In this document: piece after piece, positions 1-5,372 of the stretch
How positions within the stretch are numbered: the stretch's first letter is position 1
Layout of the letters: each line of letters opens with the position of its first letter
DNA from: an uncultured Oscillospiraceae bacterium
GTDB taxonomy: Bacteria > Bacillota > Clostridia > Oscillospirales > Oscillospiraceae
DNA: 7,371 bases
Direction: 5' to 3'
NCBI GenBank assembly: GCA_900752305.1
Contig: CAADUV010000059.1
Location: forward strand, 1-7,371
The notes under the pieces: model-generated
Told to the model about the DNA's origin: nothing
The model's database searches: none
The model's input: only the letters and a program-made list of their open reading frames with translations
Made by a program: the position numbers and the translations under genes

Positions 1-186
1 AACTCCCCCCCCCCCCCGCCTTTCCTGACCGACCGTCCAAACAGTCGTCGCATCTTCCCTCCAGCGGACACGCTGGACCACCTCTATGCACAGCTCGTTT
101 TCCGTGTGGCACAGGGCGATTTTCCATCTTTTATAAGACTTTGTTTCACCCTTCGCAATCCCTTTTTGATCCGAAAAAAACACCAT
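1..186 (-). CDS. Possible divergent gene, 5' part only, unknown function
   Basis: Reading the minus strand from ATG at 186 gives a frame with no stop through all 62 codons to the window edge. A purine-rich GGGGGA lies 8 nt upstream of this ATG (minus strand, complement of about 194-199), at good ribosome-binding distance. The central part (residues about 21-57, beginning RWKIALCHTENELC and ending VGQERR) mixes charged, aliphatic and Trp residues as a folded protein would, and its third codon positions are G/C-rich as in the genes to the right. I do not recognise the family. There is no visible signal peptide or membrane segment. The last four codons fall in the poly-C artefact and should be ignored. 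No convincing promoter is seen upstream on this strand. A second minus-strand frame (ATG near 137) is also open but lacks an RBS. It may not be a real gene. Confidence 0.3.
   Translation of the reverse strand, partial: MVFFSDQKGIAKGETKSYKRWKIALCHTENELCIEVVQRVRWREDATTVWTVGQERRGGGGV
5..17. other. 13-C homopolymer at left edge, probable artefact
   Basis: Thirteen consecutive C bases sit within 17 bases of the window start. A run of the same length and strand lies near the right edge (7353-7365). Such terminal runs are typical of low-quality read ends carried into a contig, so these bases should not be interpreted biologically. Confidence 0.7.
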
Positions 187-299
187 ATTCTTTTCCCCCG
201 GCCTTTGAGCAAAATAAACAAAATTTATGATTTGCACTATATTTATATGATTTTTCCTATCATTCTTCCATGGATGTCCAACACACCCAATCACTAACA

Positions 300-328
300 T
301 TGTTATTTTCCTTCGAGCGTAGTAAAAT
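300..328 (+). promoter_or_regulatory. Candidate distal sigma-A promoter P1
   Basis: TTGTTA at 300-305 (4 of 6 to the -35 consensus) is followed by an exact 17-nt spacer and TAAAAT at 323-328 (5 of 6 to the -10 consensus). Transcription would begin near 335 and run through the GC-rich leader hairpin at 361-394 before reaching the second promoter and apbE. The TTGTTA resembles half of a Rex site, but the second half-site is absent. This is a match by eye; no start site is known. Confidence 0.45.
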
Positions 329-360
329 ACAACACCGCAGAGAGGAGACAACTACACAAC

Positions 361-402
361 ACGCCGCTCCGCCCTGGCCGCACCGGCGTTTTTTCTGCGC
401 CG
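361..402 (+). terminator. Terminator-like hairpin with competing hairpin (possible attenuator)
   Basis: ACGCCG at 361-366 can pair with CGGCGT at 384-389 (17-nt loop), and a run of six T follows immediately (389-394), as in an intrinsic terminator. The right arm CGGCG (384-388) can instead pair with CGCCG at 398-402, putting the T run into the loop and breaking the terminator. This terminator/anti-terminator geometry lies about 60 nt after the predicted P1 start. The stem is only six pairs with a large loop, so termination may be weak, and GC-rich short words can pair by chance. No ligand or regulator can be named. Confidence 0.3.
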
Positions 403-460
403 TCCCCTCCAAAATCTGCAAGAACTTTATACCATAATTGCATACCTCATATACAAATCT

Positions 461-516
461 AATATTTCACAAACCCGTTTCTCTGGCTTTATAATCTAAC
501 CATACGAAATATTTCA
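461..516 (+). repeat. 9-bp direct repeat AATATTTCA flanking promoter P2
   Basis: AATATTTCA occurs at 461-469, overlapping the -35 box of P2, and again at 508-516, just after the predicted transcription start. The copies are 47 bp apart start to start. The second copy is part of a perfect 10-bp palindrome, GAAATATTTC, at 506-515. Placement on both sides of the core promoter would suit an operator pair. The region is AT-rich, so chance is a real alternative. Confidence 0.35.
466..495 (+). promoter_or_regulatory. Likely main sigma-A promoter P2 of the apbE-rnf operon
   Basis: TTCACA at 466-471 (5 of 6 to TTGACA) is followed by an 18-nt spacer and a perfect TATAAT at 490-495. The predicted start near 502 gives a leader of about 50 nt to the apbE ATG at 552, which contains the AAGGAG ribosome binding site at 538-543. 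It is the best promoter match in the window and the last one before the first gene, so it probably drives the whole operon. Confidence 0.6.
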
Positions 517-551
517 ACCAGGGAATCCCGTTTTGATAAGGAGTTTTCCAT

Positions 552-1613
552 ATGCGAGGGCACTTTTTCCGACAAAACGCCGCACACAGGCCCCCAAACC
601 GCCCGCGGCAATTCCTCTTTTGTATGACCGCTTTGGTATCCCTCCTGCTCCTCCCCCTCACCGGCTGTGCCAGCCAGGAGGCGACCCGTGAATGTTTCGC
701 CATGGATACTGTCATGAACCTTTCCGCCTATGGCGACCACGCCGAGACGGCATTGGCCGACGTGGAGACCGAGCTGTACCGGCTGGACCGGCTCTTCTCC
801 ATCTCCAGCTCCACCGGCGACATCGCCAAATTGAACCGCTCCGGTTCCGCCACCGTCTCCGACGAGACCGCCAAACTGCTCCAACGCGCCCTGACCTTGA
901 GCCAGGAAACGGACGGTGCACTGGATATCACCCTCTATCCCGTCTCCCAATTGTGGGGCTTTTATTCCGGTGATTTTCAAGTGCCGACCTCCAGCCAGAT
1001 ACAGACCGCATTACAGACTGTCGGTCGGGATCACTGCCACCTGAACGGCACTTCCGTCACCTTAGATAAAGGAACCCAGCTGGATTTGGGTGCAATCGCC
1101 AAAGGCTATGCCTCCTACCGGGCTGCGCAGTTGCTGACCAACGCTGGTGTTACTTCTGCCAACCTATCTTTGGGCGGAAATGTCCACGTGGTAGGGACAA
1201 AGCCGGACGGCTCCAACTGGAAGGTAGCCATCACTGACCCCAATGACACCAGCAATTACGCCGGCGTTTTGCAAGTGCAGGACACCGCGGTCGTCACCAG
1301 CGGCGGGTATCAGCGGAACTTTGAAAAAAACGGCACGGTCTACCACCACATCCTAGACCCCGCCACCGGCTCTCCCGCCCACTCTGGTCTCCTCTCCGCC
1401 ACCGTCATCAGCCAAGACGACGTGCTGGCAGACGCCCTGTCCACTGCCCTGTTCGTCATGGGGCCGGACAAAGCCGCCGCCTATTGGCAAGGCTCCAAGG
1501 ACGCCTTCGAGATGGTGCTCATCACCGAGGACAACCGCATCCTGTGCAGCGAGGGCATCGCCGATTCCTTCACGCCCACAGGCAAGTACACCATGGAGGT
1601 GATCTCCCGATGA
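552..1613 (+). CDS. apbE: FAD:protein FMN transferase, ApbE family lipoprotein
   Basis: ApbE enzymes split FAD and attach FMN covalently to a threonine of target proteins outside the cytoplasm, such as RnfG and RnfD; both targets are encoded downstream here. The 353-residue product has a basic N-terminus, a hydrophobic stretch (about 21-35) and a lipobox LTGC with the lipidated Cys at residue 39, so it should be a membrane-anchored lipoprotein. Family landmarks follow in order: MDTVMNL (51-57), DGALDITLYPVSQLWGF (121-137), DLGAIAKGYA (178-187), LGGN (207-210), TSGGYQR (249-255), HILDPATGSP (266-275, the Mg/FAD region) and ADALSTALFVMG (293-304). Length is normal for the family. The ATG at 552 has AAGGAG 8 nt upstream; a later internal start would cut the signal sequence. 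It is first in the operon and shares ATGA with the next gene, so it is probably dedicated to flavinylating this Rnf complex. Confidence 0.95.
   Translation: MRGHFFRQNAAHRPPNRPRQFLFCMTALVSLLLLPLTGCASQEATRECFAMDTVMNLSAYGDHAETALADVETELYRLDRLFSISSSTGDIAKLNRSGSATVSDETAKLLQRALTLSQETDGALDITLYPVSQLWGFYSGDFQVPTSSQIQTALQTVGRDHCHLNGTSVTLDKGTQLDLGAIAKGYASYRAAQLLTNAGVTSANLSLGGNVHVVGTKPDGSNWKVAITDPNDTSNYAGVLQVQDTAVVTSGGYQRNFEKNGTVYHHILDPATGSPAHSGLLSATVISQDDVLADALSTALFVMGPDKAAAYWQGSKDAFEMVLITEDNRILCSEGIADSFTPTGKYTMEVISR
1595..1604 (+). promoter_or_regulatory. Strong RBS fixing the NusG_II protein start
   Basis: GGAGGTGATC, an almost complete complement of the 16S 3' end, ends 5 nt before the ATG at 1610. 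It lies inside the last codons of apbE. The open frame extends upstream to an ATG at 1484, but that stretch overlaps apbE by 130 nt and lacks a signal anchor, so 1610 is the true start. Confidence 0.8.
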
Positions 1614-1990
1614 AGAACAAATATTGGCTCATCGCCTTCTCCGTTCTCTGCCTGATCTGTGCCGGCGCTTGGATGGCACTGCCCAACAAATCGGAGTGCC
1701 ATGTGGTGGAGATCTACCAAAACAGTAAATTGCTGTATACCATTGACCTGAATGCCGTCCAGGAGCCCTATGACATCGTGTTGGGGGACGATGAAATGTA
1801 TAACACCATTCATATTACCCATGATGATATTTGTATCACCCATGCCACCTGTCCCGACAAAGTCTGTGTCCACCGAGGCAAGCTCAGCGAGAAGGCATCC
1901 CCCATCGTCTGCCTGCCCAATCGGGTGCTCATCCAATACCAGGACAACAAGGGCGGCGATGTAGACGCAGTCACGGGGGCGGTATCATGA
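1610..1990 (+). CDS. NusG domain II-containing membrane-anchored protein
   Basis: A 126-residue protein with a short basic start (MKNKYW) and one hydrophobic helix (about residues 6-24), consistent with an uncleaved signal anchor and an exported domain. The rest matches the stand-alone NusG domain II family: a small beta-rich region ending in CPDKVCVHRGKLSEK (81-95) and IVCLPNRVLI (99-108). Three cysteines (C81, C86, C101) form the family signature C-P-D-x2-C...C-L-P-N. Despite the name it lacks the NGN and KOW parts of transcription factor NusG, and its likely location outside the membrane argues against a transcription role. The molecular function is not established; the cysteines suggest metal or redox chemistry, which is inference. 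The start overlaps the apbE stop as ATGA and its own stop overlaps the next ATG as ATGA, so it is translated as part of a coupled trio. Confidence 0.88.
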   Translation: MKNKYWLIAFSVLCLICAGAWMALPNKSECHVVEIYQNSKLLYTIDLNAVQEPYDIVLGDDEMYNTIHITHDDICITHATCPDKVCVHRGKLSEKASPIVCLPNRVLIQYQDNKGGDVDAVTGAVS

Positions 1991-2499
1991 ACACCAAAAA
2001 GCTGACCCTGACCGCCTTGCTCACCGCCATCGCCCTTTGCATCTTCACGGCGGAAGCCCAGCTCCCCTCCCTGACCGCCATCCCCGGCATCAAGCTGGGT
2101 CTGGCCAACGTGGTCACCGTTTTCGCCATGTACGCCCTGGGGCCTAGCCCCACCGTGTGCATCGTGCTGGTACGGGTGACCTTGGGCTGTATCGCCACGG
2201 GACAGATGATGGCCTTCCTGTTCAGCATGACCGGCGGCCTGTTGGCCTTCTGTGTCAGCGCCCTGCTCCACCGGCGGTTTGCGCCGGAACAGATGTGGGT
2301 GGTCAGCGTCTTCGCCGCTGTGGCACACAACCTGGGGCAGCTGGCCGTGGCCATGGCCGTCATGGGCACCACCGCCATTGGCTATTACCTGCCGGTGCTC
2401 CTCATCTCCGGCGTCATCACCGGCGCGTTCACCGGCTTCTGCGGACAATTCACGTATGTAAGGCTTGCAAAGAGCCTTCAGATAAAACCCATTCAGTAG
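1987..2499 (+). CDS. Gx transporter family protein (annotated elsewhere as heptaprenyl diphosphate synthase component I)
   Basis: A 170-residue integral membrane protein with about five hydrophobic segments (roughly 7-22, 36-52, 55-70, 74-94, 104-125 and 130-155; the first two are short). The conserved block EAQLPSLTAIPGIKLGLANV (23-42) is the family hallmark; glycine-rich helices follow. The family is small and S-component-like in size. The older name, heptaprenyl diphosphate synthase component I, is doubtful: I see no DDxxD prenyltransferase motif. Substrate unknown. The true start is the ATG at 1987 (ATGA overlap with the preceding stop); the frame continues upstream only as a shadow of the NusG_II gene. 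The RBS is poor (G-rich, no AGGAGG), implying coupling to the gene before. Its place between ApbE/NusG_II and RnfC suggests service to flavoprotein assembly or a linked redox or transport process; that is inference. Confidence 0.85.
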   Translation: MNTKKLTLTALLTAIALCIFTAEAQLPSLTAIPGIKLGLANVVTVFAMYALGPSPTVCIVLVRVTLGCIATGQMMAFLFSMTGGLLAFCVSALLHRRFAPEQMWVVSVFAAVAHNLGQLAVAMAVMGTTAIGYYLPVLLISGVITGAFTGFCGQFTYVRLAKSLQIKPIQ

Positions 2500-2533
2500 T
2501 TACTTAGGACAATCTCAAAATCTCTTTACGGAT

Positions 2534-2540
2534 AGGAGGT
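2534..2540 (+). promoter_or_regulatory. Strong RBS of rnfC in a 44-nt gap
   Basis: AGGAGGT lies only 3 nt before the ATG at 2544 but 6 nt before the second ATG at 2547, so the in-frame start at 2547 is the better-spaced one. The gap 2500-2543 contains no terminator and no convincing -10/-35 pair. This is the only clear spacer in the operon besides the 15 nt before rnfB and marks the join between the accessory module and the Rnf core. Confidence 0.65.
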
Positions 2541-2543
2541 AAC

Positions 2544-3917
2544 ATGATGATCAAAATGCATGGAGTCAAATTGCCCAATCTAAAGCAGACGGCGGGCTGT
2601 GCTCCGGAACGGATTCCTACGCCGTCCAAGGTCACCATTCCCATGTCCATGCACATTGGCATCCCGGCTGTGCCGGTAGTCAAGCCTGGCGACACAGTTA
2701 AGGTAGGACAGCTCATTGGGGAAGCCGGCGGCTTCGTCTCCGCTCCGGTCTACGCCAGTATCTCTGGCACCGTCGCTTCGGTAGACAACTTCATGAAGTT
2801 CGCCGGCAACTACGTCAAATCCATCACCATCGCGTCCGACGGCCGCAACGAACCCTTAGAAACCCTCACCCCGCCGGACGTCCACGACCTGGAGAGCTTC
2901 CTCCACGCCGTCAATGACAGCGGTGTGGTCGGTCAGGGCGGCGCAGGCTTCCCCTCCGCCGTCAAGCTGGTGGTGAAGGATCTGGACCAGATCGAAGCCA
3001 TCATCATCAACGGCGCCGAGTGCGAGCCTTACGTCACCAGTGATACCCGCACCATGCTGGATCGCACCGACGAGGTGTGGGAGGGCATCCTGATGCTCCA
3101 GGAATACTACAGGGCCAAGCGCATCATCATCGCCATCGAAGAGAACAAACCGGAGTGTATCCAGCGCTTCCGTGCCCTTTGTGAGAACACCCAGGGGATT
3201 GAAGTGGCTGCTCTGCCCCATATGTACCCCCAGGGCGGCGAGAAGATCCTGGTCTACAATTTGCTGGGCCACATCATCCCGGAAGGCAAGCTGCCCATTG
3301 ACGTGGGCGCTGTGGTCATCAACTGCACCACCCTGGCCACCATCACCCACTACATCCGTACCGGGATGCCCCTGGTGGAACGGTGCGTCACTGTGGACGG
3401 CCCCGCCGTCCGCAACCCCGGCAACGTCATCGCCCCCATCGGCACCCCCCTGAGCGTGCTCTACGACTTCTGCGGCGGCTTCAAAGAGGAGCCGGGCAAG
3501 GTGCTGTACTGCGGCGCCATGATGGGTATGGCGGTCCACAGCCTGGATATGCCGGTGCAGAAGACCACCAACGCCACCCTGGCCTTCAACAGGGCCGACG
3601 CCCGTATTCCGGAATCCACCGCCTGCATCCGCTGCGGCAACTGCATCAACCACTGTCCTCTGAAGCTGGCGCCCAAGGAGATCGAGACCGCCTATCGGCT
3701 GAAGGATCCCGAAAAGCTCAGCAAACTGAAGGTCAACCTGTGCATGGAATGCGGCTGCTGTTCCTACATCTGTCCGGCCAAGCGTCCGTTGGTGCAGACC
3801 AACAAGCTGGCCAAGGTCCTGCTGCGGGATTGGCAGAAGCTCCAGGAGCAGAAGGCCAAGGAAGAATTGGAATTGAAAGAGGCGGAAGAGAGAAAGGAGG
3901 CTGCCACCAATGAGTGA
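2544..3917 (+). CDS. rnfC: Ion-translocating ferredoxin:NAD+ oxidoreductase subunit RnfC
   Basis: RnfC is the cytoplasmic-side, membrane-associated subunit that binds NAD(H) and FMN and passes electrons to NAD+. The 457-residue protein shows the expected order: an N-terminal barrel-sandwich region (about 28-95, with VVKPGDTVKVGQLIGEA at 45-61), the nucleotide/FMN region (GVVGQGGAGFPSAVKL 127-142; NGAECEPYVTSD 156-167; MYPQGGEKIL 227-236), and a C-terminal domain with two [4Fe-4S] motifs, CIRCGNCINHCP (C361, C364, C367, C371) and CMECGCCSYICP (C400, C403, C406, C410). A charged helical tail (about 430-457, Glu/Lys-rich) ends it, shorter than the long repeats of proteobacterial RnfC. The N-terminus reads HGVKLPN where many homologues have GGIHPP. 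Start may be 2544 or, by RBS spacing, 2547. The 3' end overlaps rnfD by 8 nt. Confidence 0.96.
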   Translation: MMIKMHGVKLPNLKQTAGCAPERIPTPSKVTIPMSMHIGIPAVPVVKPGDTVKVGQLIGEAGGFVSAPVYASISGTVASVDNFMKFAGNYVKSITIASDGRNEPLETLTPPDVHDLESFLHAVNDSGVVGQGGAGFPSAVKLVVKDLDQIEAIIINGAECEPYVTSDTRTMLDRTDEVWEGILMLQEYYRAKRIIIAIEENKPECIQRFRALCENTQGIEVAALPHMYPQGGEKILVYNLLGHIIPEGKLPIDVGAVVINCTTLATITHYIRTGMPLVERCVTVDGPAVRNPGNVIAPIGTPLSVLYDFCGGFKEEPGKVLYCGAMMGMAVHSLDMPVQKTTNATLAFNRADARIPESTACIRCGNCINHCPLKLAPKEIETAYRLKDPEKLSKLKVNLCMECGCCSYICPAKRPLVQTNKLAKVLLRDWQKLQEQKAKEELELKEAEERKEAATNE

Positions 3918-4827
3918 ACTGTATGTCAGCGTATCTCCCCACATTCGCTCCCCCAGAACCACGCAGACCATCATGCGGGACGTTTTGATCGCCCTCTGTC
4001 CCGCTCTCGTCGCATCCTGCGTCATCTTCGGTATGCGCGCCCTGCTGGTCATCGTCGTGTGCGTCGCGGCCAGCGTCCTGTTTGAGTTCCTGTATCAGAA
4101 GGGCACCAAACAGCCCATCACCATCAGCGACTGCTCCGCAGCCGTCACCGGTCTGATCCTGGCCATGAACCTGCCGGTCACCATCCCCCTGTGGCAGGCG
4201 GTCTTTGGCTGCCTGGTGGCCATCATCGTGGTCAAGCAGCTCTTCGGCGGCCTGGGCAAGAACTTCGCAAACCCGGCCATCGTCGGCCGTGTGGTCCTGT
4301 TCCTGGCCTTCTCCGGCAGCATGACCAACTGGGTCTTCCCCGATGCGGTCTCCTCTGCCACCCCCCTGGCCCTCATCTCCAAGGGTGCCATCGACCAGCT
4401 CCCCTCCCTGTGGCACGCTTTCATCGGTTGGGAAGGCGGCTGCCTGGGTGAGACCTGCTCCCTGGCGCTCATCGCAGGCGGCATCTACCTGATCGTCCGC
4501 AAGGTCATCACCTGGCACATCCCCGTGGCCTTCATCGGCACCGTCTTTGTGCTCACCGCTCTGCTGGGTCAGCAGCCTGTCTATCAGGTCCTCTCCGGCG
4601 GCTTGCTGTTGGGTGCGATCTTCATGGCAACCGACTATGTGACCTCTCCCCCCACCCCTTGGGGCAAGGTGATCTTCGGCATCGGCTGCGGCCTCATCAC
4701 CGTTCTCATCCGTGTCTGGGGCAGCTATCCCGAAGGCGTGTCCTTCGCCATCCTGTTTATGAACATCCTCAATCCTTACATCACTTCCTGGACCCGTAAT
4801 AAGCCGATCGGAGGTGTCAACGCATGA
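3910..4827 (+). CDS. rnfD: Rnf complex membrane subunit RnfD (FMN-carrying)
   Basis: RnfD is an integral membrane subunit with a covalently bound FMN, related to NqrB. The 305-residue protein opens with VSVSPHIRSP (6-15), typical of the family, then shows about eight to ten hydrophobic segments (for example 23-40, 44-60, 96-112, 123-140, 184-198, 204-220, 226-244, 252-270, 276-291). DAVSSATPLA (145-154) is the flavin attachment region, and T151 is the expected FMN-linked threonine; the motif has Ser where many homologues have Gly (SSAT rather than SGAT). GGLGKNFANPA (113-123) and ATDYVTSP (240-247) are conserved family blocks. The start ATG lies 8 nt inside the end of rnfC and is preceded by AAGGAGG at 3895-3901, so translation is coupled. 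It is a predicted ApbE substrate. Confidence 0.96.
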   Translation: MSELYVSVSPHIRSPRTTQTIMRDVLIALCPALVASCVIFGMRALLVIVVCVAASVLFEFLYQKGTKQPITISDCSAAVTGLILAMNLPVTIPLWQAVFGCLVAIIVVKQLFGGLGKNFANPAIVGRVVLFLAFSGSMTNWVFPDAVSSATPLALISKGAIDQLPSLWHAFIGWEGGCLGETCSLALIAGGIYLIVRKVITWHIPVAFIGTVFVLTALLGQQPVYQVLSGGLLLGAIFMATDYVTSPPTPWGKVIFGIGCGLITVLIRVWGSYPEGVSFAILFMNILNPYITSWTRNKPIGGVNA

Positions 4828-5372
4828 GTAAGAGCAAGAAACTAGGCGTCATCAAGAGCATCGCCATCCTGGTCATCATCTGCCTGGTGACCTCCGGCGC
4901 TCTGGCTGTGGTCAACAGCTACACCTCGCCGGTCATCCAGGCCGCCGCGGAAGAGCGAGAAAACCAGGCCAGACAGTCTGTCATGCCGGACGCCACCGAC
5001 TTTGAACAGCTGGACGTGAAGAATCTGCCCGACGGCGTGGTCAGCGTCTACCAGGGCAAGGACAGCTCCGGTGCCACTGCCGGTTACGTCTTCACCGTAG
5101 AGGGCAAGGGCTTCGGCGGCACCATCTCCGTCATGTGCGCCATCGACAACGACGGCACCATCTTAAACTGCTCCACCCTGGACGTCTCCGGTGAGACCGC
5201 CACCCTGGGGGGCAAGACCGCAAATCCGGAATACACCGACCAGTACCAGGGCAAGGACAAATCCTTGGACGGCGTCAACGCCATCTCCGGCGCAACCATC
5301 ACCTCCACCGCCTATCGCGGCTGCGTAGAAAAGGCCTTTGCCGCCTATGAGCTTGTAAAGGAGGCCGCCTAA
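4824..5372 (+). CDS. rnfG: Rnf complex subunit RnfG (covalent FMN protein)
   Basis: RnfG carries covalent FMN on an extracytoplasmic FMN-binding domain, related to NqrC, and relays electrons in the membrane arm. The 182-residue protein has one N-terminal membrane helix (about 9-30), a charged linker (41-60) and an FMN-binding domain. GKGFGGTISVMCAID (94-108) and SGETATLGGK (122-131) are family blocks; the latter is a variant of the usual ET-P-GLG. SGATIT (155-160), followed by STAY, is the flavinylation site with T160 the expected modified residue. A similar SGATAG at 82-87 lacks the final Ser/Thr and is not expected to be modified. The ATG overlaps the rnfD stop as ATGA, with GGAGGTG about 6 nt upstream. 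It is the clearest client of the ApbE encoded at the start of the operon. Confidence 0.96.
   Translation: MSKSKKLGVIKSIAILVIICLVTSGALAVVNSYTSPVIQAAAEERENQARQSVMPDATDFEQLDVKNLPDGVVSVYQGKDSSGATAGYVFTVEGKGFGGTISVMCAIDNDGTILNCSTLDVSGETATLGGKTANPEYTDQYQGKDKSLDGVNAISGATITSTAYRGCVEKAFAAYELVKEAA

Larger units (their letters stand above)
187..551. other. Intergenic control region upstream of the operon
   Basis: This 365-nt stretch has no convincing gene. Bases 200-300 are AT-rich with near-repeated TTTATGATTT-like words, quite unlike the GC-rich genes that follow. Bases 300-328 hold a candidate promoter, 361-402 a GC-rich leader with two mutually exclusive hairpins, and 466-495 a second, stronger promoter. 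An AGAGGAG at 341-347 looks like a ribosome binding site, but no ATG, GTG or TTG follows it at usable distance, so I call no leader peptide. No riboswitch that I can recognise is present. Confidence 0.7.

Noticed and set aside
106..297. Plus-strand 63-codon open frame in the AT-rich leader
   Set aside because: No ribosome binding site before its ATG, composition unlike the neighbouring genes, no domain signal, and it overlaps a better minus-strand candidate.
300..318. Rex operator at TTGTTA
   Set aside because: Rex sites need an inverted TTAACAA half; none is present at the right spacing.
341..347. Leader peptide after AGAGGAG
   Set aside because: No ATG, GTG or TTG occurs within usable distance downstream.
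438..465. A further promoter, TTGCAT-16-TAATAT
   Set aside because: Weak match at both boxes and short spacer; the neighbouring TTCACA-18-TATAAT is clearly better.
1484..1609. N-terminal extension of the NusG_II protein from ATG 1484
   Set aside because: It would overlap apbE by 130 nt and bury the signal anchor; the strong RBS at 1595-1604 fixes the start at 1610.
2460..2478. Hairpin AAGGCT-7-AGCCTT near the end of the Gx gene as a terminator
   Set aside because: Only six pairs, inside the coding region, and not followed by a T run; transcription most likely continues into rnfC.
2856..4052. 398-codon minus-strand frame opposite rnfC/rnfD, plus similar frames at 3733-4518 and 1810-2448
   Set aside because: They lie antisense to strongly supported genes, and their His/Gly/Asp/Gln-rich composition is what GC-rich third positions produce on the opposite strand.
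5067..5084. Second flavinylation motif SGATAG in RnfG (residues 82-87)
   Set aside because: It lacks the Ser/Thr at the last position where FMN is attached; SGATIT at 155-160 fits fully.
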